Assembly (NCBI RefSeq): GCF_002105155.1
Contig: NW_019028989.1
Coordinates: forward strand, 806,001 to 870,000
Source: Lobosporangium transversale
Taxonomy: Eukaryota > Mortierellomycota > Mortierellomycetes > Mortierellales > Mortierellaceae
Reading direction: 5' to 3'
Length of the DNA stretch: 64,000 bases
The notes under the pieces were generated by a model. It did not search any database. It saw only the letters and a list, made by a program, of their open reading frames with translations, and was not told where the DNA came from. The first letter of the stretch is position 1; every line of letters begins with the position of its first letter. The position numbers and the translations under genes were made by a program. Positions 1 through 12,591 of the stretch are shown here, in pieces.

Positions 1-282
1 GGTATGAATGCGAGAAGAGAAAGAAAAGAAAAAGAAAGGAAAAAAAAAAAAAAAGGAAAAAGGGCTTTTCTCTACTGTATATACTTCTGTTGGTTGGCTA
101 AAACAAAATAACCTGCATATACAAAACATGCAAAGGATTGGCTGTAGGCTGTGATAAGTTTGAATGAATGAATTAGAGCGATCTATGAACAGCCAATGTT
201 GATGTATAAACACGCATGGGATCAGTTATCTTCTGGAACATGTATTTCTTACCATCCGTTCAACTACAATGCTCCTTTCAAG

Positions 283-319
<37 letters not shown>

Positions 320-2412
320 CCCTCGCCTTGTGCTTTTGTTAAAGTCGATCGTGTAAAAATACGATAAACAGGTTTTTGTTCATGATGCGAGTATGTTTTA
401 AGCAATGCTTGTGTTTTATTATACCCAATCCCTTTGTCTATTCCCTCTACTCTTCTACTCTTCTACTCTTCTACTCTTCTCCATTGCTCCACTGGTCAGG
501 GTATGTCCCCGTCCAATTTCCGCGGAAGTGCTTCCAGAGATGGCAAAAGGAGGAGAGAGGGGAGAGAGAGATCAACAAGAATTCGGATCACAAACCGAAG
601 CTATCACACGCTCTTCAAAGATAGCCTATAATTGATTGGACAAGAGCAAATGACCATCAGACCACCAGATGTCGCTTTGGTCTTTCTTTTTTAATGCTTT
701 CGTTCATTGCCTGTTGCTTCGTCCTTTCATTACAACTATGATTTGCTTTGGGTTCGTAAAGCCCCATATATACTTTGTAGTACAAATGAACAGAAAGTTG
801 CCTCTTCTATAATCGAATCAACTGAATGAATGAAATGAAATACATTAGGTTTTGACCCGTACAACAGTAACCCGTGGGAAGCTCAGGGAGAGGTCCTTGC
901 CTTCTGATTTGATGATGGTAATGTCGGTATGTATTGACAAACATAATCATGCATCGCATCCAGTCACTCCTTGTCTTTCTCTCTCTGCATTGACCAGATT
1001 TTGACGCTTGACACGATGGGACACATGTGTACACATATTTATACAACCAATGCGTTCGCTCCAGTCATCATTGCTCAACACAGCCCTGTTCTTCTGAATT
1101 GTCTTTTTTTAAGATTTCGGACATGCTCCCGGTGTTTGTGTATCTATTCATTCTTTTTTTTAAAAAAAAAAAAACTATCCATCTTTGCTTACTATTCTCG
1201 ATTGTGATCAGTAACAGAAGTTTTTTAACTCTAAAGAAAAATAGAAAGAAAAGATTCCAATAATACATTATATAATATATACTTCTTCAAAGGTCCAGAA
1301 CATCTGTCCTCCTTCCATACAACAAAATAAGATCGCTTATGCTTAATCTGCTACTGAATCCTTTCACTTGGGAAAGAAGGCAATCAATCCACATGATCCA
1401 CATGGCAATAGTATTCAAGCCACAGCCGCCATTTAAGACGAGCAAAAAATAAAAGTACCCCATTATCATTGGTCCTACTTTATCTTTAAGTATATCTGGC
1501 ACCCGTTTTTATCAATGAGAGGAGTAGCGTCTTTTGGATATGGCGTGTCAGATAACCATAGAGTTAGCAGAGAAAGAAGTGTGCTCAGCTCGGCTTTTAC
1601 TGCCTTATCAGCATTTATGTACAAACGTGTACATGTGTGTAGTGTGTACTGAAAAAGTGATGCACTGGATCAGCCAATCAACGAATCGAGGAAAATGAAG
1701 GACTAACAGCTTTTTTTTTTTCCTCCTGGGAATCTGGGGGTTTAACTTTTTTAGGGATGTTTCTTCTGTCTGTTGCTTCTGACTTGCTTCTGTTTGTTCT
1801 ATACTTCTGTCTGTTATTGCTACAACCACAAGGGAAGGTTGATCAACTGAGCACTACTCACATGTATATACAAGTGGATGTATATCAGGGCTACAATGCA
1901 GTGCTCTTGTGCGATGTTTTAGCGTAATGCTGAAACATGATGAAGTATTGGGATTAATAGATTTGATCAGGAAGATACTCATAATCATAATAAAATGGTG
2001 CAAGGTGTAGCTGCAGTTGATGCAATTGTTCAATTACAAGAACTTTTTTTTTTTTTTTCCTCTTTCCTTTACTCATTCTCCACTTCTCTCCTTGTCTCAT
2101 GGGTCAATGAACAATTCGCAATTCCATTTGCCTTGTGTTTTTTCTCTCTCATTGACTCTCACCTCCTCTTTTTCTTCTTTACGCTCCCTTTCACATTTTT
2201 ATTCCATCTGTTTGAGTCCTGTATTTCTATTGTATTTCTATTCTATTGTTGTTTGACCTGTATCTCTATCCTCTTTCAGTACACGTTCATTCTTCTCTCC
2301 ACACCCTCTTGAGGGCTCAGCAATCTCTCTTTGATCTGATCTCGAAAGTGTCCAACATCATTCATTGACATTAGCATATCCCATATAACACAATCAAAAA
2401 CCAAAAACCAAG

Positions 2413-2443
<31 letters not shown>

Positions 2444-2450
2444 GAAAAGC
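1..2450. other. no gene recognised; intergenic
   Basis: I see no convincing coding region. Short open frames here are low in coding character and carry no recognisable motif. The stretch contains long A-runs (about 287-318 and 1148-1173) and a pyrimidine-rich segment (about 2045-2290) that probably belongs to the promoter and leader of the downstream channel gene. An A-run of about 28 lies just before that gene's start codon. Confidence 0.6.
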
Positions 2451-3738
2451 ATGGCCCCTTCTTTTATACCAGAAGACAACATTCAATTGTCATCAGATGT
2501 ATCAGTGAAGGCCTTTACCTCATCCTTAGCCTTCAACTCTGGAATTGGTATCGCCATCTTTGTTGCTTTCTGTATTGTCAGGCACTGGAGCAAGAAAATC
2601 TATCAACCTCGAACATATCTTGTTAACAAAGAGTAAGGAAAATAATTTCATTACATATCCCTCCAAGCCAAGAAAGAATAGTTTCAACTTATTCCTCCGT
2701 ACGATCTGATCAGCTCTTTACAACTTTTGTGCTCAAAAAAAAAAAAAAAAAAAAAAAAAAAGAGAGAAAAGGGAGTTAAAGTTGTTCCTTTTGTGCTACT
2801 GCAGTTGAACGTCATGGATTACAAAAAAAAAAGAGCCCTTTACTATATCCTGTAGATGCTGATCCCCCATTTAAATATTCCGTACTCATGCTGTCTTATT
2901 CTTTTGCTTATTTAGTCTTCGGCCGCCTGAACTGCCGCCTGGTATCTTCACCTTTGTTACAGCCTCGTTCAAGGTCAAGGATACAGAACTGTTGGACAAA
3001 GTGGGTTTGGACGCCTATATGTTTCTGAGGTTTCTCCGCATGAGCGCGTAAGTAAAAGCTGCTGTTCTACTGTTCCAGTACAAGGTCAACTATGATGTAA
3101 AAAGAAAAAAAGGAAAAAGGAAAAAGGAAAAAAAAGAGCTTGTTACGCAAGAAGTAAAAAGATAATCCGAAAACAGGTCTAATACCCAGGATTGTCGATT
3201 GTCGCAGTCAGTAATGTTATGATGTCACTCGTGATGAATGTTGGAGATACAGATGTATATTGACAAGTCGAACAATCTCATGACTAGAGACAAAAAGGAT
3301 AATTATGTCCATTGGACAGCTAAATCGGGACATCTTGCATCTAGAGTGGAAAAAAAAACAACAACAACAGCAAGTGAATGTTGGAACTAACTTTGAAACA
3401 ATTGCTTAATCTCAACTAGGATGTTTTTTGCTGGATGCACCCTTCTATCTATTCCTATTCTCATCCCAATCAACATGAAAGGCGGTATCAACGGAAAAGG
3501 TCTTCAACTTTTTAATATCGGTAACGTCAACACGCAATGGCGTCTCTGGTTCCATCTGACCTTGACGTATATCTTTACTGGTAAGTTTATTTTATTTTAT
3601 TTTTATTTTTAATAAATAATTCTTGATCTGAAATATTAGAAGGCCACATATCTTTTGAAAAAGGAAAAAACTTAAAAAAAAATAGTCAAAGGGCATCCCT
3701 GTTCAAAACTAGTCTAGTTGGCCTAACTCATTACCTTT

Positions 3739-3769
<31 letters not shown>

Positions 3770-4099
3770 CTCATCCTGGGGTAGCTAGTGCAATTGGTTT
3801 GTTATGGCGAGAGATGCATGAGTACACTCGCCGTCGCCATGCCTTTCTTTTGAGTGAAAAGCATGGCAAGACACCCCAAGCGACCACTATTCTTGTCACT
3901 GCCATCCCCAAGGGACTCAATTCTGAGATAGCCCTTTACAACATTTTCAATCGATTCCCTGGTGGAGTGGCAAAAATCTGGATAAACAGGTAAGAAACAG
4001 TATTTTTTTTTTTTTTAATAATCGATGATTAGAATTTATTTTTTCATGGATCAATCCAAAACTATTATTGTTTATGTATAACATACTTTCTTAACGGCA

Positions 4100-4140
<41 letters not shown>

Positions 4141-4165
4141 CATAAAATAACAATCATTCTCACTG

Positions 4166-4197
<32 letters not shown>

Positions 4198-6710
4198 CCA
4201 AGAACTTGATGAACCTTTGCAAGGAACGGAATAATGTTGTTAAGGAACTGGAGATGGCAGAGTACAAATACATTCGGTCCGCTTACAAAAAACGATCCAA
4301 AAACGATCCACCAATCAAGGAGCCTCAGCGACCCATCGGAAAAACCTCCCGTATTCCCTGCAGGGGTGAAAGAGTGGACTTGGTGGAGTACAACATTGTG
4401 CGGTTGTGCCGACTTAACCAGCAAATCGAGGAGGCTCAGCGTACCGGATCACTAGAGTCGCTCAATTCGGCATTTATCCAATTTCGTAGCCAGTTTGCAG
4501 CGCACAGTGCTGTCCAAACAGTTGTCCACCCCAAACCGTTCATGATGGCACCTATATACGCAGAAATCTCTCCATTAAATGTTGTGTGGGACAATATGAG
4601 TCTGGATAGTTTGGCCAGGAAGGGACGCTACACCACGATCCTCGTCGCGTCCACTGCCATGATCTTGTTATGGACGATCCCCACCATCTTCATCTCTTCA
4701 CTTGCAACCATCTCGGATATCGTTTCAAAGGTTTCGTTCCTGGCCTTCCTGGAAAAACTCCCTACAGGGATACTGGGTATTATCCAGGGTATCTTGCCTC
4801 CATTGCTGCTTGCAGGACTGATGGCGTTACTTCCCGTTCTGTTGACTATGATGGCGACTTATGAGGGTCATGTCCGCTACAGTGATATTTCCCTCTCTGT
4901 CATGTCCAAATACTTTTTCTTTCTTGTGACTAATGTCTTGCTTATCTCTACTCTTTCTGGTGGGATCATCAAGACATGGGAAAAGCTCACGGAAGACAGC
5001 TTCAGATTCGACACCATCATCAGACGGTTTTCAGAGAACCTTCCTAATGCTTCCACCTTCTTTATCACCTACGTCCTACTTCGCGCTTTAACAGGACCAG
5101 CGCTGGAACTTTTGCAGATCATACCCCTGTTGCTCAACTTATTCTTCACTCGTATATTGGCCAAGAGTCCTCGCCAGATCTGGAGTGTCCAAGGCCGCTT
5201 GGAATCGGTCAACTATGGCATTCTCTTCCCACCCCAAACGCTCATGTTCTGTATCGGCATCGTATACGCTACCATGGCACCTCTAATCCTGCCTTTTGTG
5301 ACTTTATATTTCACATTGCATTACTTTGTTTTCCGTCATCAGTTCCTTTACGTCTACCTCCAACCTTTCGAAACTGGTGGTCTAGCCTTCCCTAAAGCGG
5401 TCAAGCAAGTGTTTACGGGGATTTTTATTTCACAAATTACGCTATTTGGTATCTTTTTGATGAAACAAGCCGATGCCAATTTCGGGCCGGCTGTTCCACA
5501 GTTGGTCCTACTGGGGATTTTATTTGTCTGCACAGCGTTGGCGCTTAGTAATATGAACGAGGCATTTAATCCGCTGGTGGAATTCTTACCTGTAGCGTTA
5601 TTTTCGGATGACCTTCATGTGGATCAGGATGGAGTTGTAACGGATAGTACTGAGAGAGCAACCAAGGCATCTCGACATCTCCACGATGAGGAGGCTGTTA
5701 GACCCAATGATGACAATAATGGGGCAATCATGCGTCTGGATAATCTTTCGAGAGACAACCTTACTTCAGAACGATTTCCTCTCCCTGAAGACAATGCTCA
5801 GCCTCGAATCCAGACGAATAAACAGGAACAGGATGATAACAATGAGCTTGAAGACGGCTACTCTATGAGACCAGTTATACATGAAGATACAATGCTTGAC
5901 TATTCAACACAATCTTTCAGACATCGTCATCCATACACGAATCATTTAACAACGCTTTCTACCGATCATGAGCGGCGACGTTCGCTGTACAAGTCAATGA
6001 GTGCACCTGACGATGGATTCAAGCACTCTTTGCATCCGTCCAGTCCTGAGACGTCCAAGCTTTCGTTGTCTCAATCAGCACATCAGTTATCACCACAGCT
6101 GAAATACATGCCTATGCCGATGCCAACGCAACAGGAGGATTCGAAGAGACCAAGTTTACGATCTCATTACTTCAATGACGGCAGCCCAAGGTCACTGGCC
6201 CGACCAATGTCGTTCCTAGATCGACCTCCATCCTTTATGATGCACCGTAGGAGGCAGGGATCTTTTGTCGATAGACCTGGATCCATTTGGGTCGATGGTT
6301 CATCACCACCATCACAATCACGATACCGCTTCCCACCTCAAGAGCAACAATACCAACAACAACAATGCCAAGAACAACAACAGCGCCAAGAACAACAACA
6401 GCAACAGCAACAACAACAGCAATCAGTGGATGGTGTGCCTATAGCTCGCGGTCCAGAAGATATTGAGTTGGAACGCCTACAAGATCAAGCCTACTGTCAT
6501 CCTGCCATTTACAACGTACAAAAGCCAGTATGGTTACCCATGGATCAGAGAGGGATTGTACAGGGAGAAATTGACAGATTGACGAGTCTGGGGATCGTTG
6601 TTGCGACGGATGGCGCTATACTAAACGGAGCCACTGCTAAAGCACAAGTTGGAGGAATCATTTATGCACCAGGCGAAGAGATTCAGTATCGATTAGAGCG
6701 CGGTGAATAA
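2451..6710 (+). CDS. CSC1/OSCA-like (DUF221, RSN1_7TM) ion channel
   Basis: Predicted calcium-permeable, stress- or stretch-gated cation channel of the CSC1/OSCA/TMEM63 family, in the plasma membrane or an internal membrane. Model: join(2451..2632, 2916..3047, 3420..3580, 3785..3989, 4193..6710), 1065 aa, in frame throughout. A first membrane helix lies near residues 20-43. It is followed by the family's 'GLDAYMFLRFLRM' block (GLDAY..LR). 'IPINMKGG' and 'NIGNV' lead into the second helix. A cytosolic RRM-like segment carries 'ILVTAIPKGL' and 'KIWINR'. The multi-helix RSN1_7TM region covers about residues 380-690. The C-terminal third is hydrophilic, with a Gln tract near residues 942-973 and a conserved-looking end (APGEEIQYRLERGE). 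The last intron has an unusual all-A tract directly before its AG. Family assignment is firm; ion selectivity cannot be read from the sequence. Confidence 0.93.
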
Positions 6711-7280
6711 ATGAATAAAAGAAAGAAAGAAAAATCTTGGTTTTTTCAACTGAATTTGTAATTTTTTTTTTTTTTTTTTTTTTTTTTCACCATTTTCAAA
6801 TAAAAACAAAGCGTGGCTGTGTGCTGAAAGAAGTAAGCAACAATGATGATAATTAATTTTTATTTATTAAGCAACAATATGTTGAATACTTTTCGGTTTT
6901 CTTTTGTACAATCAAATAGACACAGAGTACATGTACATGATATTAGGAGGGGGAGGGGTATACATTCACCCAGTGAGTGACTTTTTCCAAGATCGTTGGA
7001 ATGAATAAATGTACATTGTACATAGTCCAACCGAACTGAAAAAAGTCAAGTATAAGATATACATGTGAAAAGTGTTACATGTATTGGTTGTTATACAAAT
7101 GAAGAAGACAGAAAAAAAAAATAAAAAAAAAAAAAAAAAAATTACAAACACTAGAACTACAGATACGTGTGAAGTCAAAGACCAATCAGGCAATATGCCA
7201 GAAAGAAAGGGAGAAAGGAAAAAAGGAAAAAGAGAAAGAAAAAGAAGAGATAATAAGAAGAAAAAAAAAAAAAAGATTTC
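6711..7280. other. convergent 3' flanks, no gene
   Basis: This is the tail-to-tail spacer between the channel gene (+) and the Ser/Pro-rich gene (-). It holds a T-run at about 6762-6787 and A-rich tracts at 7110-7140 and 7260-7274, as expected for A/T-rich 3' UTRs. Nothing else is seen. Confidence 0.6.
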
Positions 7281-9473
7281 TCATAGACGTCGCGATTGAG
7301 ATGTGAGAGGAGAGTTCAAGAGTCGCCGTTCTCTGAAATCATAACGATCCTTAAGTCGAGCTTGTCGATCTGCAGCTCGATGACTCGGACTTGGTGGAAG
7401 CTGTGCTTCTTCCTCCTCCTCTTGCCCCCCATCATGTTGGTCCGGCGTTGGATCGGATTCTGGGCAACCCCCACTGAGGGACTCACGGTGGATCCGAGCT
7501 CTTTTTGAAGATGGACCACTAAGCTGACGTTCTGTCAACTTACCCTTGCCTTTGTAAGGAACGGGCGCAGATGCAACGCTAAAGCTGTCTGATAGAGGAA
7601 AGGCATGACTGGCACTGGCACTGCTTCCTTCACCAAAATTTGTGGGTGAATTTGGCGATTCTGGGTCCTGATAGACCTCAAACTTCCACTCTCCTGGCCA
7701 TTGCTGCCTGTCCTGTTCACTAAGCAGTTGAGTGCTTCCGTGCTTCCAATAAGAAATCCGTCCTGCTAATCGTTGTGCACGCCGGTTAAATGCCACCGAG
7801 TTGGGTTGAATCACCGTCTCAGTCACTTTTGCAACAAAGGCTGCTGAAGGTCCACTCCTGCGCTCTGCAGATTCCATAGAGTTAGGATGGTCAGCTGGGA
7901 GCTTTTTAGATTCAGTTGCAGTCGTAGAAGAGTTGGGCGCTGTATTCGTGCTCCTGCCAGGGAGTAAAGGCCCAAATAATGTTGATGATGAAGGTATGGA
8001 GCTAGAGGCGACGGTTTCTCGGTTTTTAGCATTAGAAGATGATGAGCCGGGTCCAGAAGATGATGAAGCACCGGATAGATCGTTGGGAATCATGACAGAG
8101 GCACCACCTTTTTGCTGCGATATAGACTCTACCCATTCAGACATTCCTTTACAACCTGCGACATCTCCAAGTCCCTTGGATCCTTTGACTTGAAGTAAAG
8201 ATGCAAGGACCGCTGGGTCCGCAAACGTATTCCATCGCCATGGTGAGATGGACCCCAAGGCAAGTCGTTTGGAACGAGTAATTGTCCCTGAACTTGCTGT
8301 TAAAGGTCCAGTAGGTGTCGTGCACCCATCCGTTTTGGAATATGAGGAGCGTGTTTGGCGTCGAGAAGGCCCAACATAAAAGGGGTTTGTAGAATCATCG
8401 GACATCTTTGGTGTAATGTTTTCCTTCTCCAAGTCAACAGAGCCTTGGATAGACTCGGTTTCAACTGGTTCCTCCTCTGTGAAATCTAGACCAATATGGG
8501 ATATAGTGCCGTCATCCTGCCAGAAGGTAATAGCGGCATCAGAGTTGGCACTGACACAGTCTTCGAATTCAGGTGCTACAGCAGATGTAGCTGCGCTAGT
8601 GCTCGTTGAAGAGCTAGCCGCTGTTATCGCTCCTGCAGTGGATGGACTAGCATTGGCTTGACCTTGCAGGCGACGTGGTGTTCGGATGGCTCGTGGTGAC
8701 TGTGTCAAAAATAAATTGTTGGCCTCATCGGTCATAAACTGATTTTGCTGCGAACGTGTCTGGCTCCGAGGTGGACTGAGCAAGGTCGAGCGCTGTGAAT
8801 TAGGTGGTGTTGCCAATTTATTCTTGAAGGATGATCGAGCCTTGACAGGCGTAGTCTGAATCTTATTCGAGCCACCATTTGATGATGGTAGTAGCTGTAA
8901 TGGCGATGATTGTTGTTGAGTGGATGTCCGAGCAGCGTACCCGTGGGCAGACTCTGAGACAGCTGAGATGGCATCCTCATCTCTGAGATTACTGTTGCTC
9001 TTGACGGGGGTTGTTTTGCGCGGAGACAACAAAGTACGGGGAGACTGACGTATCTGCTCGAAGGGCAGACTAAGGCTCATGTGTTCAATTCCTTGATCTG
9101 ATAGCTTAGCAGAAGGTGTTGATAAATCACGCGCGCCGACACCGCTATCTCTACGGCTACTACTACTGCTACCATTATTAGGGCCAATAATATGGTGTAA
9201 AGCCAAGGTATGCATGTCCAAGGATAACATTTCAGACGGTGTTGGGTTGGCGTTAGGTAGGCTTGCCAGTCTATGTGTGTCGGTAAAGTCGGCGTCGATA
9301 TCGATGTCATCATCATGGCTACGCTTTAACGCTGTCCGTGTGGATAACGTTGGTGAAAGCAAACGGGAACGATGGAGATGTGGCGAGCGAGGTGTACGAG
9401 GTGTGAGTGGTGTTTCTGGTACTTCTTTGCTGGCTCTATAGGCCGTGATTGAGTTGGCGCGCTGACGTACCAT
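7281..9473 (-). CDS. Ser/Thr-Pro-rich, mostly disordered protein, function unknown
   Basis: Single-exon frame of 730 aa. I chose the ATG at 9473 (protein begins MVRQRANSITAYRA). The frame stays open for 76 codons upstream, but that part has a different, leader-like composition. The protein is low-complexity. It opens with a dense run of TP/SP sites (PETPLTPRTPRSP), and SP and TP pairs recur throughout, as in substrates of proline-directed kinases. Basic clusters such as 'KRAR' and 'RRL' suggest a nuclear location. One more ordered island, 'RRAQRLAGRISYWKHGS' in the C-terminal third, is followed by 'EWKFEVYQDPE'. That island loosely resembles the short GTB motif of Whi5/Nrm1 G1/S repressors, but the match is weak. 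No enzyme domain is visible. Confidence 0.75.
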   Translation of the reverse strand: MVRQRANSITAYRASKEVPETPLTPRTPRSPHLHRSRLLSPTLSTRTALKRSHDDDIDIDADFTDTHRLASLPNANPTPSEMLSLDMHTLALHHIIGPNNGSSSSSRRDSGVGARDLSTPSAKLSDQGIEHMSLSLPFEQIRQSPRTLLSPRKTTPVKSNSNLRDEDAISAVSESAHGYAARTSTQQQSSPLQLLPSSNGGSNKIQTTPVKARSSFKNKLATPPNSQRSTLLSPPRSQTRSQQNQFMTDEANNLFLTQSPRAIRTPRRLQGQANASPSTAGAITAASSSTSTSAATSAVAPEFEDCVSANSDAAITFWQDDGTISHIGLDFTEEEPVETESIQGSVDLEKENITPKMSDDSTNPFYVGPSRRQTRSSYSKTDGCTTPTGPLTASSGTITRSKRLALGSISPWRWNTFADPAVLASLLQVKGSKGLGDVAGCKGMSEWVESISQQKGGASVMIPNDLSGASSSSGPGSSSSNAKNRETVASSSIPSSSTLFGPLLPGRSTNTAPNSSTTATESKKLPADHPNSMESAERRSGPSAAFVAKVTETVIQPNSVAFNRRAQRLAGRISYWKHGSTQLLSEQDRQQWPGEWKFEVYQDPESPNSPTNFGEGSSASASHAFPLSDSFSVASAPVPYKGKGKLTERQLSGPSSKRARIHRESLSGGCPESDPTPDQHDGGQEEEEEAQLPPSPSHRAADRQARLKDRYDFRERRLLNSPLTSQSRRL

Positions 9474-11231
9474 GACAAGGGAAGGTGTTACAGATAGAAA
9501 CGTAGAAATAGGATATCGAAATAGAGCAGTGTATAAGGAGCTGTGTGGTTGTTTTGTGTTGACTGGATTGAAAGATATTAGGTGTGCTGTGGTCCAAAAG
9601 GGTGCTGCAACAAATAAAAAGGTAAGAGGCTCCAACAAGTAAATGAGGCGATACAACTCGGACTTTGCCAAGTTTATATGTTGGGGTTCTAAATTCAGCA
9701 AATAAACAGTTCACAGTTAGCAGCACAATATATCAGTCGTATCTGTGGATGAGAGCTAAAGTTGTTGAGAGGGAGATGCATGCCCCCATGGGGTAAATGA
9801 TGCTCTTTTGTGATGTCACACTTTTTTTTTCTTGTCACAGGACTTTGTGTCAAATGAACTCACCTCTAAAGTCAGATGTAGTTCACTGACTTGTCTTTTC
9901 TCCTTTTTTTGTATTTTTTTTTTTTATTTTTTAATTTTTTCAGGGACAAAATCGGTTATGTTTCTGCCTTCATGTGAATGAGGCGATCGTGGTGACAGAA
10001 CGACAATGATGAAGGGATGTTTGATCAACAAGATTAAGATGAGCGGGATGATGGAGCCCTTACTTTTTTCGTCTCTGCCGCGTCAATTTTGGCCAAGGAC
10101 ATCGCACGTGATGTTTACATGCCTGTAATTCGACATTAAGAAATACTCCAGAGTTCCCTTCCTTAGTAGAATATATCTGCATAATGATTTGCTAGTGTGA
10201 ATTAAGGTAGATGGGAAATAGACAGAGGGTCAAGCTTGTCGCTCTTTTTGGTTAGTCCTTTTCAATTATAAGAGTTTTGTTAAGTAAACCATTTATATTT
10301 GAAAAGGGGCTAATCCAAAAAGAGCGACAAGGGGAAATAGAGACATAATAGTCACATGATTTGTAAGGACGCGGAGCAGTTTGGTCATATCATAAAGCAT
10401 ACGAGTCCCTTTACTAAGACTATTCCACAGAAATGTAGCCCTCTCTTGACTCCATACCGGCCGAAACTCCTGAAAGATATTTTTACAAGGATTGGGCGTG
10501 CTGAGTCGTTTTGAAGTGAACCACGACCTGAGTGACACTTTTCGTGAAATAATGTAAAGCTTTGATGGCAAGGCTGCATGATATCGCAAAAAAAAAAAAA
10601 AAGAGGCGGAAAAGCCTAAAGAACGAGAAAAAAAAAGTAGAGAAGGGTCTGAAAAGACGACTCTAATCCTAGAGTTTTAACTGTATATAAACTCGTCCAC
10701 AAATAATATCGGCTTACGAAAACATTCTACTCCCATAATTAATAAAAGACAATGCAACGATATTTATGCAAAGAGTAAAGCAGATATTGTAAATACAACA
10801 TTAATGGGCATTCAGTATATAAACTAGATGGGCTTTAAGTGAGCGTTGCTAAACAATGATGAAAGTGCGAATACTTACCACCACATATCATAGTCCAAGC
10901 TTCCTAATTCAGTTCAGTCATGCTTCCCATGGTTACAACAATCGTGAATATCATGAGCAGGGCTTTACGAAAGAGAAAGTTACAAATAGGAAGACAGGTT
11001 GGTCGATAGACTTCTTTCTATAGATATTGTCATCCTTCTTTCGTTTTAAAAAAACAGCAGACTTCAACATTTGCGATTTAGCACCCATTTTATGTGCTTT
11101 CATTTCACACCAGCAATCGTTTTCTTTATATGATATGTCATAGCTATCCTTTATAGACTAATAGGTTTGCATGGTTTCCGATTGTTTTTATTGCTAGTTC
11201 AGTGTGTTACTGAGGATGGAGCATTCCTCAA
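9474..11231. other. intergenic, one hairpin element
   Basis: Upstream of the Ser/Pro-rich gene. No coding region is supported. It contains the 97-bp hairpin listed separately at 10,235-10,331, a pyrimidine-rich segment at about 9818-9945, and A-runs at 10,588-10,602. The stretch from 10,670 to 11,230 is plain A/T-rich DNA. Confidence 0.55.
10235..10331. repeat. 97-bp imperfect hairpin, MITE-like
   Basis: The ends are an exact 17-base inverted pair (CTTGTCGCTCTTTTTGG at 10,235-10,251 and its complement at 10,315-10,331). Pairing continues imperfectly inward through 'TTAGTCC..TTTTCAA' against 'TTTGAAAAGGGGCTAA'. The loop holds the sequence 'AAACCATTT'. A related core (TCAATTATAAG, then TAAACCATTT) recurs at 62.49 kb. 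I find no clear target-site duplication. Its size and shape suit a small non-autonomous element, but two loosely similar copies in 64 kb are thin evidence. Confidence 0.5.
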
Positions 11232-12591
11232 TTAGACCTTCTGCTTCTTGGACGAGTCATCTGCGGCCTGTAAATAATATACAAAGTACCAAAAAAAAAA
11301 AAAAAAAAAAAAAAAAAGTCAAGAATAAATAACATTAAAAACAAATATTATATCTACGCCAATCATGCCAATCAAGTTAGAAAGACTCCGATCTACTGTG
11401 TCCAACTTACTGGTGTAAGACCAAACTTCAATGCACGCTTGCGCTTCTTTTCCTCTTCGGCAGCATCCACGCCAGCGATCACTTTCTTGCCTGTTGCAGA
11501 GGCACTGGGAGAAGCCTGGATTCCAAAACGCTCCCGCCGTTTGTTCAACACATCCTCGGGAATCTACGCAATGACATTTTTTTAAGCAATGAATATATTA
11601 AAAAATGAGATTATGAACCATAAACGCGTTTTTCTTTCTTCTTATGACTCATTATATTAAAATGTACGAGTGCACAAGATATGACATATTGATTGTTGAA
11701 AAAATGAATAAAGTCCTTGAGCAGGCTTTCCTCACCTGAACAGAAACAGCTCCTGGTTTGTTAGGGAGCCCTTTTGAGCCAGGTGTCGCAGCTTTGGTGG
11801 AAGTACCAGCGGCTTTGGCCAATGAAGCGGTGGCTGCGGCTGTAACGGGTACACCAAAACGGGCAGCTCTCTCAATAGCTTTATCCTGCTCTGTCAATGG
11901 GATGCCGAAGCGAGCTGCCCTGTTCTTGCGTTTCTCCCATTCTGCTTTCAAAGCCTCTTTGTCACCAACATTGCCCTGAAATTCGACTGATTCAGTGGTC
12001 GATGGTTTTGAGGCTGAATTAGTGGATGATGGTGCTGGTGTAGTAGCAGCCTTTGTGTTGGCTGAAGTTGATTTATTTGATTCGCTGCTGGGTGAAGCAG
12101 CAGGTTTCGTTGAGGGCGCAGGCGCTACAGCTGCTGTGTTTGTTGAGGGCGCTGCTTTGGTTGAGGATACTGGATCTGCGGGAGGAGCCAGATCACTAAA
12201 TGATACGGATCAGAGAGAGAGAAAAAAAAAAAAAAAAACGATTAATTTGTTGAGCAAGCAACCTATTCTGATATAAGTTCCAGATTGGCGTACAATACGC
12301 TGTATTGGAAGGATTCAGCAGGATTGCCTAAATATTTTTGTGGTTGCAAGATCTTTCAAGTTGATTGACTGCCATGTAAATCTAAACATACTCAACATCA
12401 AACTTGTTTTCATCCCATTCAAAGCTTTCTCCTGATCCTGTAGGTGGGCCTACTGCTGAAACAACGTCCTCGTCAGCCTTTTGATGCTCTAGAAGACGAG
12501 CCACGAGTTCTTCTTTCTTTCCGTTGACGGATAAACCAGCAAGCTGGAGTTGTTCCTTCAGCTCATTAACTTTGAGTTTGCGGGGATCCAT
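11232..12591 (-). CDS. SAP-domain RNA/mRNP protein, Tho1/SARNP-like
   Basis: Model: complement(join(11232..11267, 11411..11563, 11736..12195, 12392..12591)), 282 aa, in frame. Residues about 4-38 are a SAP domain (KVNELKEQLQLAGLSVNGKK...VARLLEH). This helix-extension-helix fold binds DNA or RNA. After an acidic patch (ESFEWDENKFDVDD) comes an Ala/Ser/Thr-rich linker. Then come short repeated blocks 'KRKNRAARFGIP', 'IERAARFGVP' and 'KRRERFGI', plus a final 'KKRKRALKFGL'. The [K/R]xxRxxRFG(I/L) motif is typical of Tho1/SARNP (CIP29), an mRNA-export factor working with the THO/TREX complex and the helicase Sub2/UAP56. The last exon is very short and ends in a Lys-rich tail (KKQKV) that could act as a nuclear localisation signal. 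The four exons and repeated RFG blocks make the assignment good. Confidence 0.87.
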
